From Pratylenchus scribneri (lineage: Eukaryota; Nematoda; Chromadorea; Rhabditida; Pratylenchidae), in assembly GCA_030063045.1 (NCBI GenBank), contig JAQSEB010000016.1, forward strand, positions 1,860,001-1,924,000: 64,000 nucleotides of DNA, given 5' to 3'. Positions 33,735 through 44,525 of this stretch are shown piece after piece; position 1 is the first letter of the stretch; every line of letters begins with the position of its first letter. Both the position numbers and the translations under genes were made by a program. The notes under the pieces were generated by a model. It saw only the letters and a list, made by a program, of their open reading frames with translations, was not told where the DNA came from and did not search any database.

Positions 33735-35352
33735 TTAATTTGTCATTGTCACAAAAAGAGGGCCAACTGCTGAAATTTTAGCTGTTTTTCTTTTGAAGAT
33801 ATTCCGACAGAATATTTCCTTGAAGGCACGGCGATATTCAAAACTGACAGAGGGAATAAATAATTATTTTATATTCACCTGCTTATGATCAGAATTGGTG
33901 CGTTGATCCCCGTGAAAGCCACATAAATGCAAACTCGCAATGAATCCCAAATTGTACTCAAATTGTAGGAATATGCATATTCGGCCGATGCATCTTCTGG
34001 GAAATAGAATTTGCCAAGCGAATCTGTCCATCCCCTCAGCCACATATAGGCTTGTCTGGCAATGAATGTGGCCATCATCCAACCAATCAAAATGAAAACA
34101 CAAATCAGGAAAAGTGAACGAAACATTCGCCGTTGCTCTTTGGATGCCAAATTTTCCTCTTATTAAATATTTAATTTTTTTTAAATGTATATTTTCAATA
34201 CTTTCATTCCCTTTTGATTTTGGTAGTGTTTCTTTTTTGGCCCGATATTTGGGCCAAAGAATGCAGGCAAAAATCAAAAAATAATTCAGCATCGAAAATA
34301 GTAGGACAATAATGGTGGCATTCGTGTGTAATGCCTCTCCGTATAGATGAGAACTGCAGAGGACAGAGCTAAAAATTAAATTCACATAAAATTGGTATAA
34401 ATTTTTTTAAGAAATAAATTTAATTTACAAAAAATTTTTCTTGTCGAAAAATATAATATTTTTTGAAGCCATAAAACTAGTCCATAACTTAATTATTAAG
34501 CTCATCAGTCCTCAGTGTTAGGTTCAGTGCAGGATCTGATTAGGACCTAGGGTTAGGGAATCTTAAACAAATCTGATTTGGCCCAGTTATGGCCTCAAAA
34601 AATAATATTTTTCGACATGAAAGAATTTTTGTTAAATTCAGTCATTTTTTGTAAATTAATAGAGTTCAATTTATTTAATATTGAAATAAAATAATTTCAT
34701 AAATGTTTTCTAAATAAAATTCTTTTTACTTAAAAAATTGTGCATTAATGCCAGTTTGAACATTGAAAAATGACAAACTCATTGATGAGCCAAATATTAG
34801 GCAAATTAGAATGGAAATAACAAAGCAAATTTTGTTCGTAGTACGGCCAATACAATGCATTCTAATTCTAAGGGTATAATGGGGAAATAAATTATCGAAT
34901 ATTTTTAGTATACCGTAATGGGAAAATGAAGATTAGAAATCTTTCAAGGGAAATAAAGAAAATGGCCATGAATGCAGCATATGAACACGAATTTGTGAGG
35001 AATTCCACAAAAAGACAAATTCGATAGTCGATTGCGCGAATACCAAGAATATAGGCGAAAAAATTAATATAAAAGGGGAGAAGAACTAGACATTGACAAA
35101 TTGAGTCGAACATTATCAGAAAATAGCATTTTTTGGCCATAAAACTAAATTAATTAATTAATTAATCGGAAATAAATGTTGGAAAAATTGTTGGAAAAGA
35201 CTTACATTTTTGTTGCACTGACAAAAACCAAACTGAGATTAAGCAACGTGGAAATAATGGCAAAAATAATGGGAATAATGATTGAGAAAGTATATGGAGA
35301 AAGCATTGAATATTTATAGTGGTAATCATCCAAAGAATTTTTATGATTCAGG
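33735..35352 (-). CDS. Rhodopsin-like serpentine receptor (5' end uncertain)
   Basis: Exons, in gene order: 35352-35206, 35144-34914, 34867-34730, 34368-34202, 34158-33879, 33843-33735; about 357 residues from the first visible exon, phases consistent. TM1 is TFSIIIPIIFAIISTLLNL; TM2 and TM3 are in exon 2, ending ISLERFLIFIFPLR, a DRY-like motif (ER) after TM3; TM4 is NKICFVISILICLIFGSS; TM5 TIIVLLFSMLNYFLIFACI; TM6 SLFLICVFILIGWMMATF; TM7 RVCIYVAFTGINAPILII, then a tail FEYRRAFKEIF that matches the common nematode GPCR ending. The subclass (Srsx, Srv or Srx type, or a peptide receptor) is not settled. The first exon begins in phase 2 without a Met near its start, so a short 5' exon is missing; an M1 MITE occupies the expected place. 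Confidence 0.78.
34425..34660. mobile_element. MITE family M2, copy in receptor intron
   Basis: Inverted ends: left TTTACAAAAAATTTTTCTTG..CGAAAAATATAATATTTTTT, right AATAATATTTTTCGACATGA..TCATTTTTTGTAAATTA. The core has CTAGGGTTAGGGAAT. It resembles the copy at 36305-36540. It lies in the intron 34369-34729. Confidence 0.72.
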
Positions 35353-35479
35353 CTGAAATTATTTACTTTTTATAATATTAATAAATTGTTATTGATTTTA
35401 AAGGAAAAATTGGAGTCTAATTGAACATATAAAATATTAAAATTTTTTTTGTCAATGTTAATATTGAAAATTTTTTAAT

Positions 35480-35815
35480 TCCATAATTATCCCAAATTTT
35501 AGATAACGAACAGACTTAAAAATGGTAGGCTCATCATTACATTCGACATTGTCGATTTAGTCTATGAAATTGCAATTTCTGGCTAGTATAAACTTGTTTA
35601 GAAAAACTTAGCTTGATTCCTATCCCATTTCCGGCTTCATATCCTCTATCTGTTTTCCGATCTGAACTGAAATTTCATATAGTTAATTGACCATGCCAAT
35701 TCGAATGAGCCTACTCTCGAGTCTGTAAGATGCCTAGAAGTTGAGATTTCCATAATTAATCAAGCCAAACTCTAGGATAGTTTCGGAATTAAGCAATTTC
35801 CAATATTCACTGCAA
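35480..35815. mobile_element. MITE family M1, copy upstream of receptor
   Basis: Left arm has ATTCGACATTGTCGATTTAG and TCTATGAAATTGCAATTTCT; right arm has CTGAAATTTCATATAGTTAA, GAATGAGCCTACTCTCGAGT and ends GCAATTTCCAATATTCACTG. This is a clear M1 copy between the receptor's first visible exon and the unassigned reading frame 35949-36203. Confidence 0.75.
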
Positions 35816-35948
35816 CATTTACCAAATTTTGGATGAAGGACCAATTTTAAAAATTTTAAATTTGAAAAATAAAATCTTGATCCTTTGAATATAATATGAT
35901 GATATTATCGAAAATCCAGTCAATATCTTTCAAGAATAAATAACTTAC

Positions 35949-36203
35949 AAGAATTCTTTCCCTCAATATGGAATATGCACAGTCACCAACAATTAATTGA
36001 TGATTTAAAGTGGGAAAGATGGCACACAAAATACTCATATTCCCATTGGCTTTATTTTCTTCATCGATCAGTGAAAATTTTTTGGCCAACAATGCAAAAT
36101 TTACATGTCCATAGGAAGTAATATTTTGATATACAATATTCAAATATTTGCAAATGTCCCCTGTTTGGAGGTAAATTTCGAATTGTTCCGACAAATTTGC
36201 CAT
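35949..36203 (-). CDS. Unassigned exon, upstream of receptor
   Basis: An 85-residue open frame starting MANLSEQFEIYLQTGDICKY and ending at a good donor (CTT|GTAAGT) in phase 0. It reads like real protein (FALLAKKFSLIDEEN, AIFPTLNHQLIVGDCAYSIL) but has no recognised domain and no membrane segment. It points towards the receptor at 35352, yet cannot be joined to it directly: the receptor exon needs phase 2, and a phase 0 join hits a stop at once. Either an exon is missing, perhaps disrupted by the M1 element between them, or this is a separate gene fragment. Confidence 0.45.
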
Positions 36204-36304
36204 TTTATATAGAATTTGACTCGATTCGATCTAGAAAAAATATTATGAATTTGTGAATCATTTAAAGTTTAAATTAAACTATATAAATATTGGAATAAAT
36301 GGAA

Positions 36305-36540
36305 TTTACCAAAAAATGACTGGATTTACCCAAATTCTTTCGTTTCGAAATATTATATTTTTGGGCAATATTACTTGGCCATAACTAGGTATTAGGGCCA
36401 GATTTAGGTTCAGGGCAGGATGGGATTAGGGAATTTTAAAAAAGTCTGATTTGGCCATATATGACCTCAAAAATATAATATTTTACGTTACGAATGAATT
36501 TGAGTAAATTCAGTCATTTTTGGGGCAAATTATAAATATT
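36305..36540. mobile_element. MITE family M2, intergenic copy
   Basis: Inverted ends with AAAATGACTGGATTTACCCA (left) and the inverse TGAGTAAATTCAGTCATTTT (right), followed inward by CGAAATATTATATTTTTGGG and AAATATAATATTTTACG. The core contains ATTAGGG motifs. Same family as 34425-34660. Confidence 0.75.
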
Positions 36541-38005
36541 TATTTCTTTTCGAAAGAACCAAATTTTCCTATTTAAATAGTCTGCTAATTGTTTATAACA
36601 ATTTGAAAATTGGCAAAAATCCCCTGACCCCTTTCAAAGTTCAAATTCAATTTATTTTTTATGTACTTTAAAATTGAGAAAAATATTATGAATAATTCAA
36701 TAATTACAGAGAATAAAATATTTATTTTTTCGAATTAAATTTAATTTGACCAGAAAATGGTATGAAAAATGTCGCCTAAAAATTTCAATTAAATTATAAA
36801 TTTGAGAAAGGATTCGTTTTTATTAAGTTACATTTTCTTTCCAAAATTAAATTATTGTATTTTGATGAATAAGAATCGTCTGGACAAATATTTATTTCTT
36901 ATTTGCGAATGTTTGTGAATATTAGGATATCAAATTATAAATAAAGAAATATAAAAATTAATTAATTTACTTTATTTTTATTAAAAAAATAAAATCTAAT
37001 TGAAATAAAACATTGCCGAATTCCATATTTATCTATTATTTATTTTGAAAAAATAAATATTTTAATAAGACTAATAATAAGGCTTGAGAATAAATGCAAA
37101 TAAAAAAGATTTTTTCTTTAAAAAAATGCAAAATATCCTATTTTTTAAAAATTTTTCCAGCAGCAATTTCTCCAAAAGAATGGAAATGGGCATGAGAATA
37201 TTTGGGTTGTAGAGAAAAAAAATGGAATTTCTCGACATCTGAAGCTGAACCAATTAATAATGAATTTTTGACTCTTCACCAATTGTCAATAATGCAAATT
37301 GGTTAGCTACCAATTGAACCATATTTATGGATTAAAAGAATGTGTTTTTGGTAGAAAACTAACTTGGATAATATATTTCAATGTTTATAAAATAGATAAA
37401 CAATCTTGGCCACCACAAATAAGTAGATATTCCTTATTCGTTTGTTCCTACAATGGCTTGATGAATATGTTTGTTGATTCATCTTCATTATTTCCAAATA
37501 GTTAAATGAAAAACAAACAATGTTATCTGTGAGTGGACCAAGCATTTCTCGATTTGTTCATTTTGATTTTTGATGTACCAGGAAGAGCCATCCTATTTAG
37601 AGGTCCCAAATTTCACAATTCTCTGTATGTTAAGCACAGATTGCTATTTCTTTTAGAAGTTGGTGTTTTTAACTTCGATCATTTTATTAATCCTCATTTT
37701 ACCCTTTCATTCATTAAAAAATTAAAAAATGCTGGCTTATTTTTTCTTTTATGTTGATTGAAGTAGTTTTTCCTTCATTTTCACTAAATCCTTTTCTTCA
37801 ATATTTTTGATAATGTTCTAAATTAAATTAATTAATTTCTAACTGATTTCTGAGTTGAAATATATGGACTTAATCATGAATCTTGAGTTTATAAAATTAG
37901 TAATGATTTTTTTAATATTAAAAAATAATTTTTTTTTGGTTTTTTTTTCATTCAGATATAAGATTTTAGAAATTCGGCAAATTTAAAAATTTGATATAAT
38001 TTCAA
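36541..38005. other. Intergenic region with exon fragment
   Basis: Mostly AT-rich. Holds a stray copy of a last-exon fragment (see 37164-37245). Open frames at 37299-37505 and 37533-37757 are not supported as genes. Confidence 0.4.
37164..37245 (+). pseudogene. Fragment of the paired secreted gene C (last exon)
   Basis: After an acceptor-like TTTTTCCAG, the sequence CAATTTCTCCAAAAGAATGG...GAGAATATTTGGGTTGTAGA is a near copy of the start of the last exon of the gene at 38006-39101 (38931 onward). In the frame of that exon it stays readable for only part of its length, and the rest of the exon is missing. No other exons of this copy were found. It is a relic of a third copy or of a partial duplication. 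Confidence 0.7.
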
Positions 38006-39101
38006 ATGGCGAACCACAAATTGCAAGCTTCTGTGCTTATGCTAATTTCTCTTCTCCTGTTTTCGCCATTACCAACAGAACAATGTAAATATGTGACTTT
38101 TCTATTTTAATTATTAAAAATTAAATAAAATTTAGTTTTTTGCTTTTCAAATGAAACCATATTTTTGGATGCCATTATGCACCCAATCAATGCCAGTTCT
38201 GTCCAAAATGGTGATTTGATTCAAACACTCTCAATGGAAGAAGGAAAATGGATTATGACACCGACAAAGGTAGAAAAAATATTCTAATTAAATATTCTAA
38301 AATAAGAGAGATAAAAATGAATTTGCCGTATTCAAATTTCATTTAAAATTAAGGCCAGTTGAAAAATATTAAATTAATTTTAATTATTTATTATGGAACA
38401 TTTTTTTAAATTTCCATAAATTAAAAGGTGAAATTGGCGCTCGAAGTTGAAGGCTCATTTAAATTTGTTCGAATTCATATGCAACAACAGCAGGCTGCAA
38501 ATTCATCGATCATTCTGACTGTAACCGAGGATCATGGATTGATCATTTTGGATGAATTGGTTGATGAGATTGGAGAAGAAAAGGTCGCAAATATTTTCAG
38601 ATTTTTGTTCAAAATATTTTATTTTAAAATTTTAACTCCTTTTATAATTAATTAATTTTTTTTTGTTAAAATTTTATTTCTATAATTTAAAGGTGACTCC
38701 AAATCAAGCATCAGCCTCGATTGCGATGGTCAAAACAATTTTGGCCAAAATCATTCAAATTGGAAACAAAATGATTGGCTTAACTTCTGCTGCTGCCAAC
38801 GCCCAAAATGTAGGCATTCTCAAATTTAATTTATTAATTATTAAAGAGAGATAAAATTCAAATAAAATAATTATCATTTTTATATTTAGAAAATAAAGCA
38901 ACAAAAAATTTTTATTTTTAATTATTTCAGCAATTTCTCCAAAAAACTGGAAATGGACATGAAAATGAGAATATTTGGGTTGTGAAAGAAATTGAATTTT
39001 TGGAATTGCCGCAACGTTATGTGATTCAAACGAGGCTGGAACAGCGTTGGCTTCCAATCTTCTCACCTCAACATCTTGCATTCACGATGATGAATGAATG
39101 A
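38006..39101 (+). CDS. Secreted protein, copy C1 (C-terminus frameshifted)
   Basis: Exons 38006-38084, 38136-38269, 38428-38583, 38693-38809 and 38931-39101; 218 residues. Function unknown. Residues 1 to about 25 (MANHKLQASVLMLISLLLF...) form a signal peptide. Shared with its partner (43065-44525) are FCFSNETIFLDAIMHPINAS, GDLIQTLSMEEGKWIMTPTK, FVRIHMQQQ, ILTVTEDHGLIILDEL, AKIIQIGNKMIGLT and IEFLELPQRYVIQT. Just after YVIQT one base is missing relative to the partner, so the last 25 or so residues are in another frame and end MMNE. It lacks the cysteine-rich exon of the partner. Its exon 3 donor is GTCGCA. No homology to a known enzyme is recognised. Confidence 0.78.
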
Positions 39102-40382
39102 TGGGGCCTATGGGCATTGAAAATGAATGAAGATTTATTTTTCTGATGTTTGATATAATTTAAATCAAAATGATTTCACACCAATCTATGGCTTCAATCT
39201 TGTCATTGTTAAATTTATAATTACAATGATAAACGAATAACATTGCTTGTTTACTTAAATTTTGTAATTTATTAACAACAAAAATAGCAGATATTTCAAA
39301 ATAAAATTAATTTCAAAAAATTAATTAAAAATTAATTTTATCTTCGAAAATTGTCTTAAAAATCGTTCCGGAAAATTTTTGCCCAATATTTTGACTGCTT
39401 ATGAATGAATGAAATAATGAATCATTATTGCCCAATTTTGAAACATTTATCACACAAGTAGCAAGGAATTGGTCTTTCTTGATAAAAAAAAATGGGAGAA
39501 GTTTATTTTTCACAGTTTTTAGAATGGAAAGAAATTGCAATTTTTATATGAAAAATTGAGTTGAATATGCGTGTGGAAATGTAGTAAATGTTCATGTTCC
39601 TTATTCATAGGGGATATATTTTTAAGCCCTCAAACTTCGTTCACTTCTATAAAGTCATAAAATTTAGAAAGGATTACAAATATTTAAATTCAAATATTTT
39701 AAAAAAAACACACACTTTTGCAATTTTTACAATTGTTTTGAAAATCTTTTAAACAAAAGTTTTTTCATCCATTTTTTTCTTCAATGCATGCAGCATGCAT
39801 CGTTTATTTGAATGTCCCCTTAAATGCATATTTTGGAAGAGGTTGCAAAAAGTATTAACCATAATTTATTAGCTTTTGGTCTCATATTTTCCATTTATTT
39901 ATTTAATTTTTTATCTTTTTCCTATCTCCATATTAGAGATGGGCCTCGCCTCGCCTATTCCACTCATTTTCACCAAATTTGCTCTTCATTATTTGCATTT
40001 CATATAAATAAAAAAATTTATTTGTCATTGGCACACCCCTTAGTCCATATTCATTCATTTCATATTTATAATGTACACTTGATCAAAAAGCAACAAAAAC
40101 CTTATCATTAAAAAAAAGTTACTTTTCAATTCCTTTTTTCAGATTTTAAGCATTTGTATATAAAATAAAAGTCCATTCAATACTTTTGAATTCAAAAAAT
40201 AGAAATAATTTTTCAGAAAAAATATATTATAAACAGAAAAATATCGCTTCCGAATTCCCATAATATGAAAATATTTAATGTAACAAATAAAATATTGTGA
40301 TTATTCTATCATAATTTATTTTAAAATCTATTTTAAAGTTTCGAACATAGATCAAACAAATTCTTTTATCATATTGTGTAAA
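39102..40382. other. Intergenic region
   Basis: 39102-39190 is the 3' flank of C1 and aligns, inverted, with the 3' flank of C2 (about 42975-43064), so the duplication includes non-coding DNA. A small palindrome ATGCATGCAGCATGCAT lies at about 39784-39800. No gene seen. Confidence 0.5.
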
Positions 40383-42389
40383 ATGGCAACTACGAACAAA
40401 ATTCTGAATATTTGCCAAAGTAAGCTGAAAGAATCCAAGTAAAAAATTATTAAATAATTTTTAATTTGTTATTTAATATTCTACTTTCACAGATCAACTT
40501 TCATTTGGATGGTTAATTTTGATTTATTTTTAAATACATGTTTTAATTAATTTTCAGATACACAATTTATCTGATCGCCAAGAAGTTTTGGAATCTGGAA
40601 TTTTCACGTAAATATAAAATATAATCATATTTTCCTATTTGCAAAAAGATGAATATTAAAGAATTATTAGATATTTAAATAATATTTATCCCAAATTATA
40701 TCATAAAGAATCAAGCAACAATTTTTCGCTAATAAGTAAATAAATTCAGTTCTTAAAAAAAGCTCATCATTTTCTTCCCGATCGGTTTATTTAATAAAAA
40801 TTTTAGTATCCAGAGTACAATATTTAAATATTTTAAAATTAAATTTATACTTTTTCCAGTTCAATTTCCCCATCTGGTGATTTAATAATGTGGAGTCTTC
40901 GTCTGAAACCAAAAGGCTATGAATGATTTTATATATCTATTAATCTCGTTGATACTGCGATAACTGAAATTTCGGCAAAAATAAAATTCATGATCCGGAA
41001 TTCCAAAGGGATAGATGTAGAAAAACTTAGTCAGGCCATAATTTTTAAAGAAAATTTAATATTTCTCTTTTTAGTTATCCCAAATCGCATTTTTAACAAA
41101 GATCAATGCACTGATGAAAATCGTTTAATCAAACGCGATGAATTATTCGATGGTGACAAAGAACTTTTGCCAAACGATATGCTTACAATTGTTTTCCAAA
41201 TCACCATTATCGAACCGACAGTAAAGCAACTTTTTATAATGATATATTTTTTTCAATAATGTAGATGGAAATGGAATCCGGCATTGTCGATCAATTTGAA
41301 AATCTAAAATGTAATGATATTAATAATTTTTTCGAAGAGGGTTTGTTCACGGATTGTACATTGGTCGCCGACGATGGAACTAAATTCGAAGTCAAAGAAT
41401 TTAATCAATTAATTAAATTTATTTTTGCATCAAAGGTTAACAAATGCATTTTGGCAAATAGATCGCCCGTTTTTAAGGCAATGTTCGCGAATGAAATGGT
41501 CGAAGCCAAGGAAGGAATCGTCGATATTAAGAAAATCAAATCATCAGTACTTGAACAAATGATCCAATTTATGTGGGCAAATTATTTTTTAACGAATACC
41601 CTATATACTCTAGTATTAATACCCTATTGGTAATTATCTTTAAACCCTTTAAAAATTAGGAAATTTGAGAGTCTAATTCAATAATTTGTGGATATTTTTA
41701 ACAAAATATAGTGGATTTTATAGTTTTCTTTTAAGCAACTGAGAAAATACATACAGATTTTTCTTGCATCTAATTTGGTACGTTATTGGATTTAATTTTG
41801 CTAAAAATGGTTTTTTGACCATAATTTTGCTAAATTTTTGTATTTAAAAAAGTATAATACCATTCGATAGCCCACAAAAAAGCTATTAAAAAGCAAAGTT
41901 TATTATGTACCAGGTGTTATGGGTCCTTAAAATCGAGGTGGGATTATTAGAGATTGGGGAATTAAAAGAGATACAAGGTATATAATAAATTAATTTTTAG
42001 CTATCACGGAAAAGCACCAAAAATGAGAGAAATGGCTGGGGAATTGTTTGAGGCTGCTGACATTTATGAACTTATCAGATTGAAGGTAAGTCAAATTTAT
42101 TTCGATTTTATATACCTACTTTTTAGATGCTCTGCGAACGAGAATTGGCCACGTTTATAAGTAATGAGAATGTTTGTAAATTGTTGGTTTTGGCCGATCG
42201 ACATTCTGCCAAATATCTCAAGTCTTATGCCATCAAATACATCCAAATGAATGGAAAAGAAGTGAAAAAATATTTATTAAAAAAATGATTATTTTAAAGG
42301 TGATGAAATCCGATGCATGGAAAATCATGATCAAATCAAATAAATACACGGAATTGATCAATCAAATTTTTGAGGCCATTTTTGAATGA
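40383..42389 (+). pseudogene. MATH-BTB gene with in-frame TGA
   Basis: Exons 40383-40438, 40493-40511, 40558-40607, 40860-41029, 41075-41220, 41265-41390, 41436-41572, 42001-42085, 42127-42261 and 42300-42389; all phases agree. MATH-BTB proteins are substrate adaptors of Cullin-3 ubiquitin ligases, with MATH binding the substrate and BTB binding Cul3. MATH is seen in STFIWMIHNLSDRQEVLESG, WSLRLKPKGYE and LLPNDMLTIVFQITIIEP. BTB is seen in FEEGLFTDCTLVADDGTKFE, KCILANRSPVFKAMFANEM and YHGKAPKMREMAGELFEAAD, and BACK-like helices follow. A TGA at 40924-40926 (codon 64) interrupts MATH right after KGYE, and homology resumes directly in the same frame. Everything else is intact, so this is a young pseudogene, a readthrough gene, or a sequencing error. 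Donors GTCAGG and GTCAAA are atypical. Confidence 0.8.
41655..41985. repeat. Dispersed repeat H, copy 1
   Basis: In the intron 41573-42000. It shares with 57295-57490 the order AATTTGTGGATATTT, ATAGTGGATT, then GGGTCCTTAAAATCGAGGTG and GGGGAATTAAAAGAG, in the same orientation. Non-coding; the family type is not clear. Confidence 0.55.
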
Positions 42390-43064
42390 ATGAAATGGTG
42401 AATAATGTTGAAATTTTAAATTTTTTAAAAACTTGACAATTATTTATCAATTATTTTAACAATTTTAGGTTTTCATCATAGATTTATTGTCATCCCCATT
42501 GATTTTATGAATAATGCCACACCCTAATTTCGAGATGCACCTTCTTTTCTTAAATGACTAAACAATGAAAATGATTTTCCCGTTTTACTCTATCAGAAAA
42601 GGGAAAAACAAGAGGAAAAATTCATTGTTGCTGGAATTATGAGTTGATAAAAATAGGGCGAGAGTGATTCATTTGCATTCATAATCATAAACAATCAATA
42701 TAACGGGGAAAATTTTTCGTTATAATTTTGGAAAATTAAGAGTAAAATTAAATTTTTAAATTAATTTTATAGATATAATCTCAGCTAATTTGAATATATA
42801 TTTCACTCATCTGTGAATAAAAATTTACTTAAAATTATTATTTTGTCAATAGCAATCAATTTCATTCATTTATCATTGGTAATTTAAATTTATCAATGGC
42901 AAGATTAAGACCAGAATTTTTTGAAAATCATTGTGATTTAAATTAGATCAAAGATCAAATAAAGAGAATTTGGCCATAAATTTAGTGGAAATCATTTTGA
43001 TTTCAAATTATGTCAAATATTAAAAAATCCAATCCATTCCAATTTCAAATGCCCATAGGTCCCA
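42390..43064. other. Spacer between MATH-BTB gene and C2
   Basis: AT-rich; bases from about 42975 onward are the duplicated 3' flank of C2. No other feature seen. Confidence 0.45.
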
Positions 43065-44525
43065 TCAATCATCGCCGTGAATACAAGATGTTGAGGTGAG
43101 AAGATTGGAAGCCAACGCCGTTCCAGCCTCTGTTTGAATCACATAACGTTGAGGCAATTCCACAAATTCAATTTTCTCCACAATCCAAATATCAGCATTT
43201 CCAATTCCGGTTTTTTGGAAAAATGGCTTAAACAATTTAATTAAAATGAGCATTTTTGTTTTTTAAATGAAATTTTTATTTGCATTTTTTCTACTCTAAA
43301 TGTCTACCGTTTGGTCGATGGCATCAATGAAAGTCAATCCAATCATTTTGTTTCCAATTTGAATGATTTTGGCCGGAATTGTTTTCATCATCGCATCTGA
43401 TGATGATTGAGTTAGAATCGCCTTTAAATTATATAGAATTAAAAATTTTTCATAAAATTAAAATAAATTAATTAATTATAAATTATTTTTTAAAAATTAA
43501 TTATTTTCAACCTTTCCTTCTCCAATCCCAATCCCAGACATTTCATCCAAAATAATCAGTCTATGATCCTCGGTTACAGTCAAAATGGTCGATGAATTTG
43601 CCGTCGGCTGTTGCAGGTGAATTCGAACAAAATTAATTGGGCCTTCAATTTCGATTGCCAATTTCACCTTTTAATGGATGGAAAATTATGTAGGGTGTAA
43701 ATTTGTTTATCAATTCAAATCATTTCAGGATTATTTCTTAATTGGAATCTCCACTAGTATATTATTCCCCAATTTTTTTATTCAAATTTTTTAACCTTTG
43801 TCGGTGTCATAATCCATTTTCCTTGAACCAATGAGAGTGTTTGAATCAAATCACCATTTTGGACAGAGCCGGCATTGATTGGGTGCATCGAATCATCCAA
43901 AAAGATGGTTTCATTTGAATAGCAAATGCCTAAAATATTTCATTATGTTTTTTTTAATATAAAGTTTTTAAATAAAAATAATTAAATAAATATAATTGCC
44001 TCAAAAAGATCATTGGGAACCTCAGAAAAAAATCAGAAAAATTTTAAAAAATTAGAAATAATTTTTATATTTGATTGATAAAATTGTCACAATAAATTTT
44101 AGTATTTCAATAGACCAATTTATTTATAAAATATTTAAAGAATTTCTTGAATTGACTAATTTAATATTAATCAACCTGGAAGTGCTATTTGATTAGCACA
44201 AGCAACCATGCACATAGCACAACAGCCTGTAATGTCCAGAGGAATACCAGTTTGTCGCCCAAATTCCCAAGCACCGATGGCACAACATACACCAGCACAA
44301 GTTTTAAAACAGATAGCGCCTGTGACAATTCCTAAAAAATAACCTTTTTTTAAATGAAATATTTATTAATATAATTTTTTTTGATTTTTATATGAATTTT
44401 TAATTAAGCAAATATTTAATATTAAAATAAAATATTATATACTCACCCTGTTCTGTGGGCAATGGCGAAAACAGAAGAAGGGAAATTAGCACAAACATGG
44501 AAGCTTGAGATTTGTTCATTCTCAT
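43065..44525 (-). CDS. Secreted protein, copy C2, with extra Cys-rich exon
   Basis: Exons, in gene order: 44525-44447, 44331-44176, 43929-43796, 43667-43512, 43421-43308, 43226-43065; 266 residues; phases agree. Function unknown. Residues 1 to about 27 form a signal peptide (MRMNKSQASMFVLISLLLF...). Exon 2, absent from copy C1, encodes 52 residues with eight cysteines and small residues (AICFKTCAGVCCAIGAWEF, DITGCCAMCMVACANQIAL); it could be a disulfide-bonded module or a short hydrophobic hairpin. The remaining part matches C1 closely (SNETIFLDDSMHPINAGSVQ, GDLIQTLSLVQGKWIMTPTK, KIIQIGNKMIGLT) and ends intact in TSTSCIHGDD. Several donors are non-consensus (GTTGAT, GTTAAA, GTTGAA). It lies tail to tail with C1, with the MATH-BTB gene between them. 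Confidence 0.82.

Noticed and set aside
35949..36203. First exon of the receptor at 33735-35352
   Set aside because: The join is out of phase (0 versus required 2) and gives an immediate stop, so it is listed separately.
37299..37757. Plus-strand open frames of 68 and 74 residues
   Set aside because: Readable but with no homology, signal or consistent exon chain; treated as chance.
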